This document shows, one piece after another, positions 33,997-42,567 of a stretch of DNA of 64,000 bases; within the stretch, counting starts at the first letter, position 1, and every line of letters starts with the position of its first letter. The DNA is taken from the NCBI GenBank assembly GCA_023388075.1, contig JAEWGX010000117.1, positions 1 through 64,000 of the forward strand. The letters run 5' to 3'. This stretch comes from Pseudomonadota bacterium. Lineage in GTDB: Bacteria; Pseudomonadota; Gammaproteobacteria; Burkholderiales; Burkholderiaceae_E. The notes beneath the pieces were generated by a model, which was given only the letters and a program-made list of their open reading frames with translations, had not been told where the DNA came from and ran no database searches. Made by a program: the position numbers and the translations under genes.

Positions 33997-35872
33997 ATGT
34001 TACTTTTCATCCTTGCCCAGGTGGGTACGGTGCTTGCTTGTGCCGGCCCAGAATGTTCATCTCCCGCCGCGGCCGCCCACATTGATTCCTCTATTCAAGA
34101 ATGCCAGGGACGCAGGGCGCAAGCTGATCGCCCAACTTTCCGGATACGGCCGCGACACGCCGGCCCCCGACCGAAGCACTGCACGCCCCGAGCAGGTGGA
34201 TAGCGGCGAAGCCGAGGGCACCAATTCCGACATCGTCGATCTTCCCTCGCGCAACGGCGCGGGGTTGCGTCCGCTGCTGCGCGATCTGCAGCGCCTTCTG
34301 CGAGAGGTCGACGGCGCGCGCAGCGAACAGGCCGAGCAGGGGACGCAGTGGAGCCCCGAGGGCCTGCGCACGCTGCTGCGGAACAACTTCCCGGCCGACG
34401 AGGTCATCGTCGTCTCCAACCGCGAGCCTTATATCCACGAGCACGAGGACGGCAAGATCGTCTGCCGCAGGCCCGCAAGCGGGCTGGTCACCGCGGTGGA
34501 GCCGGTCATGCGTGCCTGTTCCGGCACCTGGATCGCACAGGGCAGCGGCGCGGCGGACCGCGAGACCGTGGACGAGCACGACCGCGTCGCGGTGCCGCCA
34601 CGCTCGCCCAGCTACACGCTGCGCCGGATCTGGCTCACGGAGCAGGAAGAGCGGGGCTACTACTTCGGCTTCGCCAACGAAGGGCTCTGGCCGCTCTGCC
34701 ACGTGGCGCACGTGCGGCCGGTTTTCCGCACGAGCGACTGGGTCTGCTATCGCGAGATCAACCAGCGCTTCGCGGATGCGGTGCTGAAGGAAGCGAAGAC
34801 GCCGGACCCGATCGTGCTGCTGCACGACTATCACTTCGCGCTCGCGCCCGCGATGATCCGCAAGCTGCTGCCGGACGCGACGATCATCACCTTCTGGCAC
34901 ATTCCCTGGCCGAACTTCGAATCGTTCAGCATCTGCCCCTGGAAGGAGGAGATCCTCGAGGGCATGCTCGGCAGCGACATCCTCGGTTTCCACACGCCGT
35001 ATCACTGCAAGAACTTCATCGAGACGGTCGATCGCTTCCTCGAGGCCCGCATCGAGCACGAGAATGCGACGATCAGCGTCGGCGGCAGCCTCACCTACAT
35101 CAACGCCTATCCGATCTCGGTCGCCTGGCCGGAGCCGCTCGATCCCGCCGCCTATCCCGCCCTGCGACGCAAGGTCCGCGAGGCGCACGGCCTGCCGCCG
35201 GAGCAGCGTCTCGGGATCGGCGTGGACCGGCTGGACTACACCAAGGGCATCGTCGAGCGCATCCGCGCCGTGGAGCGCATGCTGGAGTCGCATCCCGAGT
35301 GGATCGGCAACTTCACCATGGTCCAGATCGCCGCGCCGACGCGAAGCTCGCTGCCGGAGTACCAGCGCTTCGAGTCCGAGGTGCGCCAGGCGGCGGAGTC
35401 GGTCAATCGGCGCTTCGGGCGCGGGGGCCGCGTGCCGATCCTGCTGCTCATCGAGCATCATTCCAGCGAGAAGGTGCTGGAATACTTCCGCGCGGCGGAC
35501 GTCTGCGTGGTCACCAGCCTGCACGACGGCATGAACCTGGTGAGCAAGGAGTTCGTCGCCGCGCATGACGACGAACGCGGCGTGCTGGTCCTCAGCCAGT
35601 TCGCGGGCGCCGCGCGCGAGCTGCTCGATGCATTGATCGTCAACCCGTATCACATCGACCAGGTGGCCGAGGCGCTGCACGAGGCTCTCGACATGCCCGA
35701 GCACGAGCAGGAGGTGCGCATGCGCAGCCTGCGCCAGCTCGTGCGGGAGTTCAACGTCTACCGCTGGGCAGGCCGGATGCTGCTCGATGCCGGCAAGCTG
35801 CGTCGCCGACTGCGCGTGGAAGCGCGCATCAGCCGGGGCGCCAACATCGTCGAGCTGCGCAAGCCCGCCTGA
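33986..35872 (+). CDS. otsA: Trehalose-6-phosphate synthase (UDP-forming), with N-terminal extension
   Basis: Up to 628 aa. It makes trehalose 6-phosphate from UDP-glucose and glucose 6-phosphate. The GT20 domain starts near WSPEGLRTLLRNNFP and contains VSNREPY, LHDYHFALAP, TFWHIPWPNFE, GVDRLDYTKGI and the C-terminal SLHDGMNLVSKEF with the nucleotide-sugar-binding Asp/Glu. About 120 residues precede it and are not recognised. The true start is unresolved: TTG 33986, GTG 34040 and TTG 34082 are possible, none with a good ribosome-binding site, and codon use before about 34100 looks non-coding. otsB follows after 7 nt. Confidence 0.88.
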   Translation: MAQSCYFSSLPRWVRCLLVPAQNVHLPPRPPTLIPLFKNARDAGRKLIAQLSGYGRDTPAPDRSTARPEQVDSGEAEGTNSDIVDLPSRNGAGLRPLLRDLQRLLREVDGARSEQAEQGTQWSPEGLRTLLRNNFPADEVIVVSNREPYIHEHEDGKIVCRRPASGLVTAVEPVMRACSGTWIAQGSGAADRETVDEHDRVAVPPRSPSYTLRRIWLTEQEERGYYFGFANEGLWPLCHVAHVRPVFRTSDWVCYREINQRFADAVLKEAKTPDPIVLLHDYHFALAPAMIRKLLPDATIITFWHIPWPNFESFSICPWKEEILEGMLGSDILGFHTPYHCKNFIETVDRFLEARIEHENATISVGGSLTYINAYPISVAWPEPLDPAAYPALRRKVREAHGLPPEQRLGIGVDRLDYTKGIVERIRAVERMLESHPEWIGNFTMVQIAAPTRSSLPEYQRFESEVRQAAESVNRRFGRGGRVPILLLIEHHSSEKVLEYFRAADVCVVTSLHDGMNLVSKEFVAAHDDERGVLVLSQFAGAARELLDALIVNPYHIDQVAEALHEALDMPEHEQEVRMRSLRQLVREFNVYRWAGRMLLDAGKLRRRLRVEARISRGANIVELRKPA

Positions 35873-35879
35873 CAGCCTG

Positions 35880-36689
35880 ATGCGGGCCAGCCCACTGATC
35901 GATCTCCGGAGCGCCGCCGGCGAAGAGCTGCTCGAGGCCGCGATGGCATCCCGTCCGGTGGTGGCGCTCGATTTCGACGGGACGCTCGCGCCGCTGGTCC
36001 CTCGTCCCGACGATGCCGCGATGGATCCCCGCGCGGCGACGGTGCTGCCGCGGCTCGCGGCCTGGGTTCCGGTCGCGATCGTCTCCGGTCGCGGCCTGGA
36101 CGACCTGGCCGGACGCATCCCGGTCGACGGGCTCGTCCTGGTGGGAGACCACGGCAACGACTGGCGGGGACTGCCGGGGATGGAGTCGGCCGGAGAGCAG
36201 CGGGCGCGGCAGGAGCAGGTGTGCCGGGAGTGGGCGGCTCGCCTGGCCGAGCCGCTTGCCGCGCTAGGTCCCGGTGTCGCCTTCGAATCCAAGGCGCTGT
36301 CGCTCTCGGTGCACTACCGGCAGGTCGGCGATCCGCCGCGCATGCGGCAACGGCTGCTCGAGCTCTTCGACACGCTGGATCCCAGGCCGACGATCATCGA
36401 AGGCAAGTTCGTCGTCAACCTGGTGGCGCCCGGGCTCGCCACCAAGTTCGAGGCGGTGGAGCAACTCGTGGCGCACCACAACGGCGGCACCGCGATCTTC
36501 GTCGGCGACGACGTGACGGACGAGCGGGTCTTCGAGCGCTCGCCGCCCCACTGGCTCACCGTGCGCGTCTGGGACGACGACACCTCTCCGGGCGGCTCGG
36601 CCACCAGCGCGGCACGCGCCTTCGTACAGGGCGTGGACGGCGTGGTGGCGCTCCTGCGCAGGATGGAGGCACTGGCGCAGAACCTATAA
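35880..36689 (+). CDS. otsB: Trehalose-6-phosphate phosphatase
   Basis: 269 aa HAD-superfamily phosphatase. Motif I is DFDGTLAPL (Asp31 nucleophile, Asp33), followed by VAIVSGRGLDDL, GDHGNDWRG and the late metal-binding GDDVTDERVF. It removes phosphate from trehalose 6-phosphate to give trehalose. The ATG lies 7 nt after the otsA stop, so they are co-translated. Trehalose synthesis by OtsAB serves osmotic and desiccation stress. A TATAAT box for purL overlaps the stop codon. Confidence 0.93.
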   Translation: MRASPLIDLRSAAGEELLEAAMASRPVVALDFDGTLAPLVPRPDDAAMDPRAATVLPRLAAWVPVAIVSGRGLDDLAGRIPVDGLVLVGDHGNDWRGLPGMESAGEQRARQEQVCREWAARLAEPLAALGPGVAFESKALSLSVHYRQVGDPPRMRQRLLELFDTLDPRPTIIEGKFVVNLVAPGLATKFEAVEQLVAHHNGGTAIFVGDDVTDERVFERSPPHWLTVRVWDDDTSPGGSATSAARAFVQGVDGVVALLRRMEALAQNL

Positions 36690-36690
36690 T
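36685..36690 (+). promoter_or_regulatory. -10 box for purL
   Basis: A consensus TATAAT overlaps the otsB stop and lies 38 nt before the purL ATG. The -35 is not convincing. Confidence 0.5.
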
Positions 36691-36727
36691 CGTCGGTCGT
36701 CCAGCCCGTCCGGTTTCGGCCACTCCC

Positions 36728-39700
36728 ATGCGCTTTCACACCGTCCTGCCCGGCAGCATCGCCTTGAACGACCACGAGGCGGCCGGGCTGCTGGCGCGGC
36801 TGCGCCAGGTGGACGCCGGGCTCTCAGGCGTGGCCGCGCGCTGGTTCTACCTGGTGGGGGGCGACCAGCCGTTCGAGGGTGATGCGCTCCGGCGGCTCCA
36901 GGCGCTCCTGGACGACGACCCGCAGCCGCTGGCTCGGGACGGTGCCAAGGACGCGTCGGTGTACGTCACCGCGCGCGTCGGCACGACGTCGCCCTGGGCC
37001 AGCAAGGCGACCGACATCGCGCACAACTGCGGCATGGCGGCAGTGGCGCGTATCGAGCGCGGCATCCACTACCGGCTCGCGTGGCGGGGAGGCCTGCTCG
37101 GTCGCGGCCGCGCGCCCGGCGACGACGCGCTGGGCGTGCTGGCCGCGCTTCTGCACGACCGGATGACCGAGAGCTGGTTCGCCACCTTGCCGGACCCGTC
37201 GCGACTCTTCCGGGCGCTCGCCTCGCCGCCGCTCGCCCGCGTGCCGCTCGCCGCGCACGGCCGCGACGCGCTGGTGGCCGCGGACCGGGAGTACGGCCTG
37301 GCCCTGTCGGACGACGAGATCGACTACCTGCTGGAGGCGTACCGGGCACTGCGACGGGATCCGACCGACGTCGAGCTGATGATGTTCGCGCAGGCGAACT
37401 CCGAGCACTGCCGACACAAGATCTTCAACGCCCGGTATTCCCTCGACGGCGTCGAGCAGCCGCGATCGCTCTTCGGGATGATCCGGGCCACGCACGAGGC
37501 GCATCCGGCCGGCACCGCGGTGGCCTATGCCGACAATGCGGCGATACTGGAGGGTCCGCGCGTCGCCACCTGGGCCCCACGGCAGGCCGACGGCGGCAAC
37601 GGCCGGTTCACCTGGCAGGAACGAGAGGAGCACTACCTGCTCAAGGTGGAGACCCACAACCACCCGACCGCGATCGCGCCGCATCCCGGCGCGGCGACCG
37701 GCGCGGGCGGCGAGATCCGCGACGAAGGCGCGACCGGCCGCGGCGGCACGCCGCGCTACGGACTCACCGGCTTCACCGTATCCCACCTGCGCATCCCCGG
37801 ATGGATCCAGCCGTGGGAGGGCGATGCCCCGGCGCCGCCGGACACGATCGCCTCGCCGCTCGCCATCATGGTGGCCGGGCCGATCGGCGGCGCCTCCTTC
37901 AACAACGAGTTCGGCCGGCCGAACCTGCTCGGCTACTTCCGCACGTTCGAGACGCCGCCGGTACGCGGAGCAGACGGCTCGCTGCGCGGCTACGGCTTTC
38001 ACAAGCCGATCATGATCGCGGGCGGCGTCGGCTCCGTGAGCGCGGAGCACCAGCACAAGTGCGACCTGCCCGCCGGCACGCTGCTGGTGCAGCTTGGCGG
38101 GCCCGGCATGCGCATCGGCCTTGGCGGCGGTGCGGCCTCGAGCATGGGCGTCGGCAGCAACAGCGCCGAGCTGGACTTCGCCTCGGTGCAGCGGGCCAAT
38201 GCCGAGATGGAGCGTCGCGCGCAGGAGGTGATCGACGCCTGCCGCGCCTTGGGCGAGGGCAACCCGATCCTCTCGATCCATGACGTGGGCGCCGGCGGAC
38301 TGTCCAATGCCCTGCCGGAGCTCGCGCACGGATCGGGCCGCGGGGCGCGCTTCGAGCTCGAGCGCATCCCGGTGCTCGAGACCGGGATGTCGCCGGCCGA
38401 GATCTGGTGCAACGAGGCTCAGGAGCGCTACGTCGTCGCGGTCGCGCCGGAACGGCTCGCGCTGCTGCAGCACCTCTGCGCGCGCGAGCGCTGCCCGGTC
38501 AGCGTGGTGGGCGAGGTGCTGGCGGACCAGTCGCTGCAGCTCCTGGGGCCGGGCGAGGAGCGGGCGGTCGATCTGACCATGGACGTCATCTTCGGCAAGG
38601 CGCCGCGGATGCATCGCCGCGGCCGGAGCCGACCGGGCGTGGACGCCGCCCGCGACCCGATGGACCTGGGCGGCATCGACCTCGCCGAGGCCTGCCTCGC
38701 GGTGCTGCGCCTGCCGGCCGTGGCCGGGAAATCGTTTCTCGTGACGATCGGCGACCGGACCGTGGGCGGCCTCAGTGCCCGCGACCAGATGGTCGGTCCC
38801 TGGCAGGTGCCGGTCGCCGATTGCGCGGTGGGCCTGCTGGACTACCGCGGCCATGCCGGGGACGCGCTCGCGCTGGGCGAGCGTGCGCCGGTCGCGGTGC
38901 TGGACCCGGCCGCCGCGTCGCGGCTTGCCGTCGCGGAGGCGCTTACCAACCTGCTCTCGGCCTGTCCCGCGGCGGTCGGCGACGTCAAGCTGTCGGCCAA
39001 TTGGATGGCCAATTGCGGCACGCCGCAGGACGATGGCGACCTCTTCATCGCCGTGCAGGCGGCATCCGAGCTGTGCATCGCGCTCGGTGTCAGCATCCCG
39101 GTGGGCAAGGATTCCCTCTCCATGCGTACGCGCTGGCGGGCCGGAGAAGGCGAGGGAAGCACGGCTGTCGAGGTCGGCGCGCCGGTGTCGCTGGTCGTCA
39201 CCGCGCATGCGCCGGTGGCGGACGTGCGCGAGGCGCTCACACCCGAGCTTGCCCCGCGCACGGATAGCTGCCTGGTGCTGGTCGATCTTGCCGCGGGCCG
39301 TCGTCGGCTCGGCGCATCCGCGCTCGCGCAGGTGATGCGGCGCGAAGGCGATCCGCCGCCGGACCTGGACGATCCAGCCGCGCTTGCCGCACTCTTCCGG
39401 GCGGTGCGCGAGGCGCGCAGCGAAGGGCTCCTGCTCGCCTGCCATGACCGCTCGGACGGCGGTCTCTTCGCCGCGGTCTGCGAGATGGCCTTCGCGGGAC
39501 ATTGCGGCGTGTCGATCAACGTCGACATGCTGACCATCGATCCGCATGCATCGGACTGGGGCGACTTCAAGATCCGGCCCGAGCAGGTGGCGGCACAGCG
39601 CGCGGAGCTCGTCCTGCGGGCGCTCTTCACCGAGGAGCCGGGCCTGGTGCTGCAGGTGAGTCGCCCGGATCGCGACCGGCTGTTCGCCCTGTTGCGACGG

Positions 39701-40762
39701 CACGGGCTCGCCGCCAACGCCCACGTGATCGGCGCCCCGAACGAACGCGACGTCGTGGAGGTGATGAGCGACGCACGCCGCGTCTTCGGCATGGAGCGCG
39801 CCCTGTTGCACGCGGCATGGAGCGAGACCAGCCAGCGCATCGCGCGGCTGCGTGACGATCCGGCCTGCGTCGACGAGGCGGACGCGTTGATCGCCGCGCC
39901 CGCGGGGGATCCGGCCCCACTCTCGGTCGCGCTTTCGTTCGATCCGGATGCGACGCCCTCCGGCAGGCCGGGGCCGGCCATCGCCACGGGCGCCCGCCCC
40001 CGGGTGGCGGTGCTGCGCGAGCAGGGGGTGAACAGCCAGAGAGAGATGGCCGCGGCCTTCGACCTCGCCGGCTTCGACGCGTACGACGTCCACATGACCG
40101 ATCTCCTGGAAGGACGGCACCGGCTCGAGGACTTCCAGGTGCTGGTCGCCTGCGGCGGGTTCTCCTACGGCGACGTGCTGGGCGCCGGGGTTGGCTGGGC
40201 CCGCGGCATCCTCTTCAATGCCCGGCTCTCGGAGGCGTTCACCCGGTTCTTTCACCGGCCCGAGACACTCTCGCTCGGCATCTGCAACGGCTGCCAGATG
40301 ATGTCGCAGCTGAAGACGCTCATCCCCGGCGCCGCGGCCTGGCCGCGCTTCGTTCGCAATCGCTCGCGGCAGTACGAAGCCCGCTTCGCGCAGGTAGAGG
40401 TGATGGCCTCGCCCTCGCGGCTGCTCGCCGGAATGGAGGGCTCGCGGCTGCCGATTGCCGTGGCGCACGGCGAAGGTCGGGTCCGGTTCGACGGCGACGG
40501 CACCGGCGCGCTGCCGGTCCTGCGCTACGTCGACGGCGCCGGCCAGCCGGCCGAACGGTATCCGCTGAATCCGAACGGATCCGCCGGCGGTCTCACCGGC
40601 TTCTGCAGCGAGGACGGCCGGGCCACCATCCTGATGCCCCACCCGGAGCGCGTGTTCCGGCTCGCCCAGTGGTCGTGGTGCCCGCCCGAGTTGCGCGCAG
40701 GCGGCCGTGATCACTCGCCATGGATGCGCCTCTGGCAGAACGCCCGGGCCTGCTTCGACTAG
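36728..40762 (+). CDS. purL: Phosphoribosylformylglycinamidine synthase (single-chain)
   Basis: 1344 aa, the large proteobacterial type. It converts FGAR, glutamine and ATP to FGAM in purine synthesis. The N-terminal linker domain has FAQANSEHCRHKIFNA, the synthetase domains have VETHNHPTAI, GPGMRIGLGGGAASSM and KLSANWM, and the C-terminal glutaminase domain (from about residue 1085) has LREQGVNSQREM, the nucleophile in GICNGCQM and the His of MPHPERVFR. Length fits the family. It is a single gene with its own -10 box; no ribosome-binding site is evident. Confidence 0.97.
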   Translation: MRFHTVLPGSIALNDHEAAGLLARLRQVDAGLSGVAARWFYLVGGDQPFEGDALRRLQALLDDDPQPLARDGAKDASVYVTARVGTTSPWASKATDIAHNCGMAAVARIERGIHYRLAWRGGLLGRGRAPGDDALGVLAALLHDRMTESWFATLPDPSRLFRALASPPLARVPLAAHGRDALVAADREYGLALSDDEIDYLLEAYRALRRDPTDVELMMFAQANSEHCRHKIFNARYSLDGVEQPRSLFGMIRATHEAHPAGTAVAYADNAAILEGPRVATWAPRQADGGNGRFTWQEREEHYLLKVETHNHPTAIAPHPGAATGAGGEIRDEGATGRGGTPRYGLTGFTVSHLRIPGWIQPWEGDAPAPPDTIASPLAIMVAGPIGGASFNNEFGRPNLLGYFRTFETPPVRGADGSLRGYGFHKPIMIAGGVGSVSAEHQHKCDLPAGTLLVQLGGPGMRIGLGGGAASSMGVGSNSAELDFASVQRANAEMERRAQEVIDACRALGEGNPILSIHDVGAGGLSNALPELAHGSGRGARFELERIPVLETGMSPAEIWCNEAQERYVVAVAPERLALLQHLCARERCPVSVVGEVLADQSLQLLGPGEERAVDLTMDVIFGKAPRMHRRGRSRPGVDAARDPMDLGGIDLAEACLAVLRLPAVAGKSFLVTIGDRTVGGLSARDQMVGPWQVPVADCAVGLLDYRGHAGDALALGERAPVAVLDPAAASRLAVAEALTNLLSACPAAVGDVKLSANWMANCGTPQDDGDLFIAVQAASELCIALGVSIPVGKDSLSMRTRWRAGEGEGSTAVEVGAPVSLVVTAHAPVADVREALTPELAPRTDSCLVLVDLAAGRRRLGASALAQVMRREGDPPPDLDDPAALAALFRAVREARSEGLLLACHDRSDGGLFAAVCEMAFAGHCGVSINVDMLTIDPHASDWGDFKIRPEQVAAQRAELVLRALFTEEPGLVLQVSRPDRDRLFALLRRHGLAANAHVIGAPNERDVVEVMSDARRVFGMERALLHAAWSETSQRIARLRDDPACVDEADALIAAPAGDPAPLSVALSFDPDATPSGRPGPAIATGARPRVAVLREQGVNSQREMAAAFDLAGFDAYDVHMTDLLEGRHRLEDFQVLVACGGFSYGDVLGAGVGWARGILFNARLSEAFTRFFHRPETLSLGICNGCQMMSQLKTLIPGAAAWPRFVRNRSRQYEARFAQVEVMASPSRLLAGMEGSRLPIAVAHGEGRVRFDGDGTGALPVLRYVDGAGQPAERYPLNPNGSAGGLTGFCSEDGRATILMPHPERVFRLAQWSWCPPELRAGGRDHSPWMRLWQNARACFD

Positions 40763-40882
40763 GCGACTCCGTGCCCCGGCGTGCGAAGCGGTGGCCGGAC
40801 GGGCGCTTCGAAGCGGCAGCGCCGAACCGCGCCTGTCGCCTCGGACGCAGCGCTACAATCGCGCGCTTGTCATGAGGTAACG

Positions 40883-41452
40883 ATGGGCATCAAGGACAGG
40901 GTCGGCATCAAGCGCACGCTCGACAACACGACAGCGCCCGGGAACGAAGGAGCACCAGCCGTGGACCTCGGGTCCGGTGGCGTCGATCCCCGGACCGGAA
41001 AGATCACCGCGCGCGCCGTGGCGCCGTCGATCGCGGCACCATCGCTCGAGGCCAAGCCGGTGCTTCGGACCAAGCCGGCGCCGCCCAGGAACTTCTACGA
41101 TTGCTCGCGGTGCCCAGGCTACTGCTGCAGTTATCCGCGGATCGAGGTGAAGCCCTCGGACGTGCGCCGCCTCGCCGCCTACCATGGCATCTCGGTAGAG
41201 AAGGCCGAGCGCAAGTTCACGCGGATCTACATGGACGACGGCAAGCCGGAACGGATCCTGCGCCACCAGAAGGACACGGTCTACAAGACCATCTGTCGCT
41301 TCTTCGATACCGACCTGCGCCGCTGCACGATCTACGAGGGCCGCCCCCAGGTGTGCCGCGAGTATCCCAACGGCCGCCATTGCGGCTACTACACGTTCAT
41401 CAAGTTCGAGCGCAAGCACCAGGACGACGACACCTTCATCCCATCGGCGTAG
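40883..41452 (+). CDS. YkgJ-family cysteine-cluster protein
   Basis: 189 aa. After about 70 residues of low-complexity Ala/Pro/Lys sequence the cysteine pattern C-x2-C-x3-CC (in YDCSRCPGYCC) appears, followed by Cys in TICRFF, RRCTIYEGRPQVCREYP and HCGYY. YkgJ/Fli-B-like proteins use such a set to bind a metal or iron-sulfur cluster; the function is unknown. The CxxC...RP-x-VCR pattern is typical. TACAAT (40854-40859) may be its -10 box, and GAGGT lies 4 nt before the ATG. Confidence 0.85.
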   Translation: MGIKDRVGIKRTLDNTTAPGNEGAPAVDLGSGGVDPRTGKITARAVAPSIAAPSLEAKPVLRTKPAPPRNFYDCSRCPGYCCSYPRIEVKPSDVRRLAAYHGISVEKAERKFTRIYMDDGKPERILRHQKDTVYKTICRFFDTDLRRCTIYEGRPQVCREYPNGRHCGYYTFIKFERKHQDDDTFIPSA

Positions 41453-41503
41453 CGGCGCGATCCAGGCACGGTGGTCGCGTGCCGGTGTCCGTGGAGTGGC
41501 CGC

Positions 41504-42532
41504 TCAGGCGGCGGCCCGATACCAGGCGATGCCGTCGGAGTCCATCTCGCAGGTCGCTTCGCCCCGGGCCGCCAGGTGATTGAGGCAAGCCAGGCTCTCG
41601 CCGGTGGCGAGGCTCAGCAACTGCGCATCCGCCTCGCCGATCGCCCGCGCGAACAGCGCGCCGAAGACGTCGACCGCGCGTCTGGGCTCGCGCAGCGCGG
41701 AGCGCAAGCGCGAGAGCGCCCGGTCCTGGCCTGCCAGCAGCTGGTCGATCCGCTCGTGCAGGCCGCGAAAGACGTCGTTGTGGGCCGGCATGACCAGCAC
41801 GTCGTCCGGCACCTCGGCCCGGATCCGGCGCATCGACTCGTACCACTCGGCCATCGGGTCGGCATCCGGCTCGATCGGGTAGACCGACACGTTCGACGAG
41901 ATGCGCGGCAGTACCTGGTCGCCGGACAGCAGCAGGCCGAGTGAAGGGCAGTACAGGCAGGCATGCTCAGGGGAATGCCCGCGGCCGACGATCACTTGCC
42001 ATTCGTGTCCGCCGATCCGCAGGCGCTCGCCGTCAACCAGGCGCCGGAAGCTGTCCGGCAGCGCATGCACCAACCGGCCGAACCGGCCGAAGCGCGCGCG
42101 GTATTCCTCGATCGCGGCATCGCTCCAGCCGGCGCGGCGATAGAACGCGATGCCGTCGGCTGGCGCCTCGCGCCCGGTGTCGGCCACCAACGCCCGGCAG
42201 TTGAGGTACTCGAGCCGGGTCATCCAGAGCCGACATCCGAAGCGACGGGTCAGCCAGCCGGCCATGCCGACATGATCGGGATGCATGTGGGTCGCGATGA
42301 CCCGCGTGACCTTCGGGTGGCCGGCGGCAGCGAAGACCGCCCGCCAGCCGGCGGAGGTTTCGTCGGTGCAGACACCGGTGTCGACGATGGTCCATCCGTC
42401 ATCGTCGTCGATGGCCCACAGGTTGATGTGGTCCAGCGTGAAGGGCAGGCCCATCCGGATCCAGCGCACGCCGGGCGCCACTTCGATGAAGCTGCCAGGC
42501 GTGGGAGTCGCGAAGGGGTAGGCCAGGCTCAT
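41504..42532 (-). CDS. MBL-fold metallo-hydrolase
   Basis: 342 aa. The zinc motif THMHPDHVGM (H-x-H-x-DH) lies near residue 83-92, with a second His in GRGHSPEHACLY and Asp in LLSGDQVLPR. A C-terminal helical region of about 90 residues follows, as in the RNase Z/LACTB2-like group that acts on thioesters or RNA. The substrate is unknown. It lies 35 nt downstream of the MnmC-type gene on the same strand and probably shares its transcript. Confidence 0.9.
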   Translation of the reverse strand: MSLAYPFATPTPGSFIEVAPGVRWIRMGLPFTLDHINLWAIDDDDGWTIVDTGVCTDETSAGWRAVFAAAGHPKVTRVIATHMHPDHVGMAGWLTRRFGCRLWMTRLEYLNCRALVADTGREAPADGIAFYRRAGWSDAAIEEYRARFGRFGRLVHALPDSFRRLVDGERLRIGGHEWQVIVGRGHSPEHACLYCPSLGLLLSGDQVLPRISSNVSVYPIEPDADPMAEWYESMRRIRAEVPDDVLVMPAHNDVFRGLHERIDQLLAGQDRALSRLRSALREPRRAVDVFGALFARAIGEADAQLLSLATGESLACLNHLAARGEATCEMDSDGIAWYRAAA

Positions 42533-42567
42533 CCCGGGTATTGTGCCGGAACGGCCCGGATGGGCCG

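Noticed and set aside
36824..40714. A 1296-codon minus-strand open frame opposite purL
   Set aside because: It mirrors purL, shows no recognisable motif and has the same biased composition as other antisense frames.
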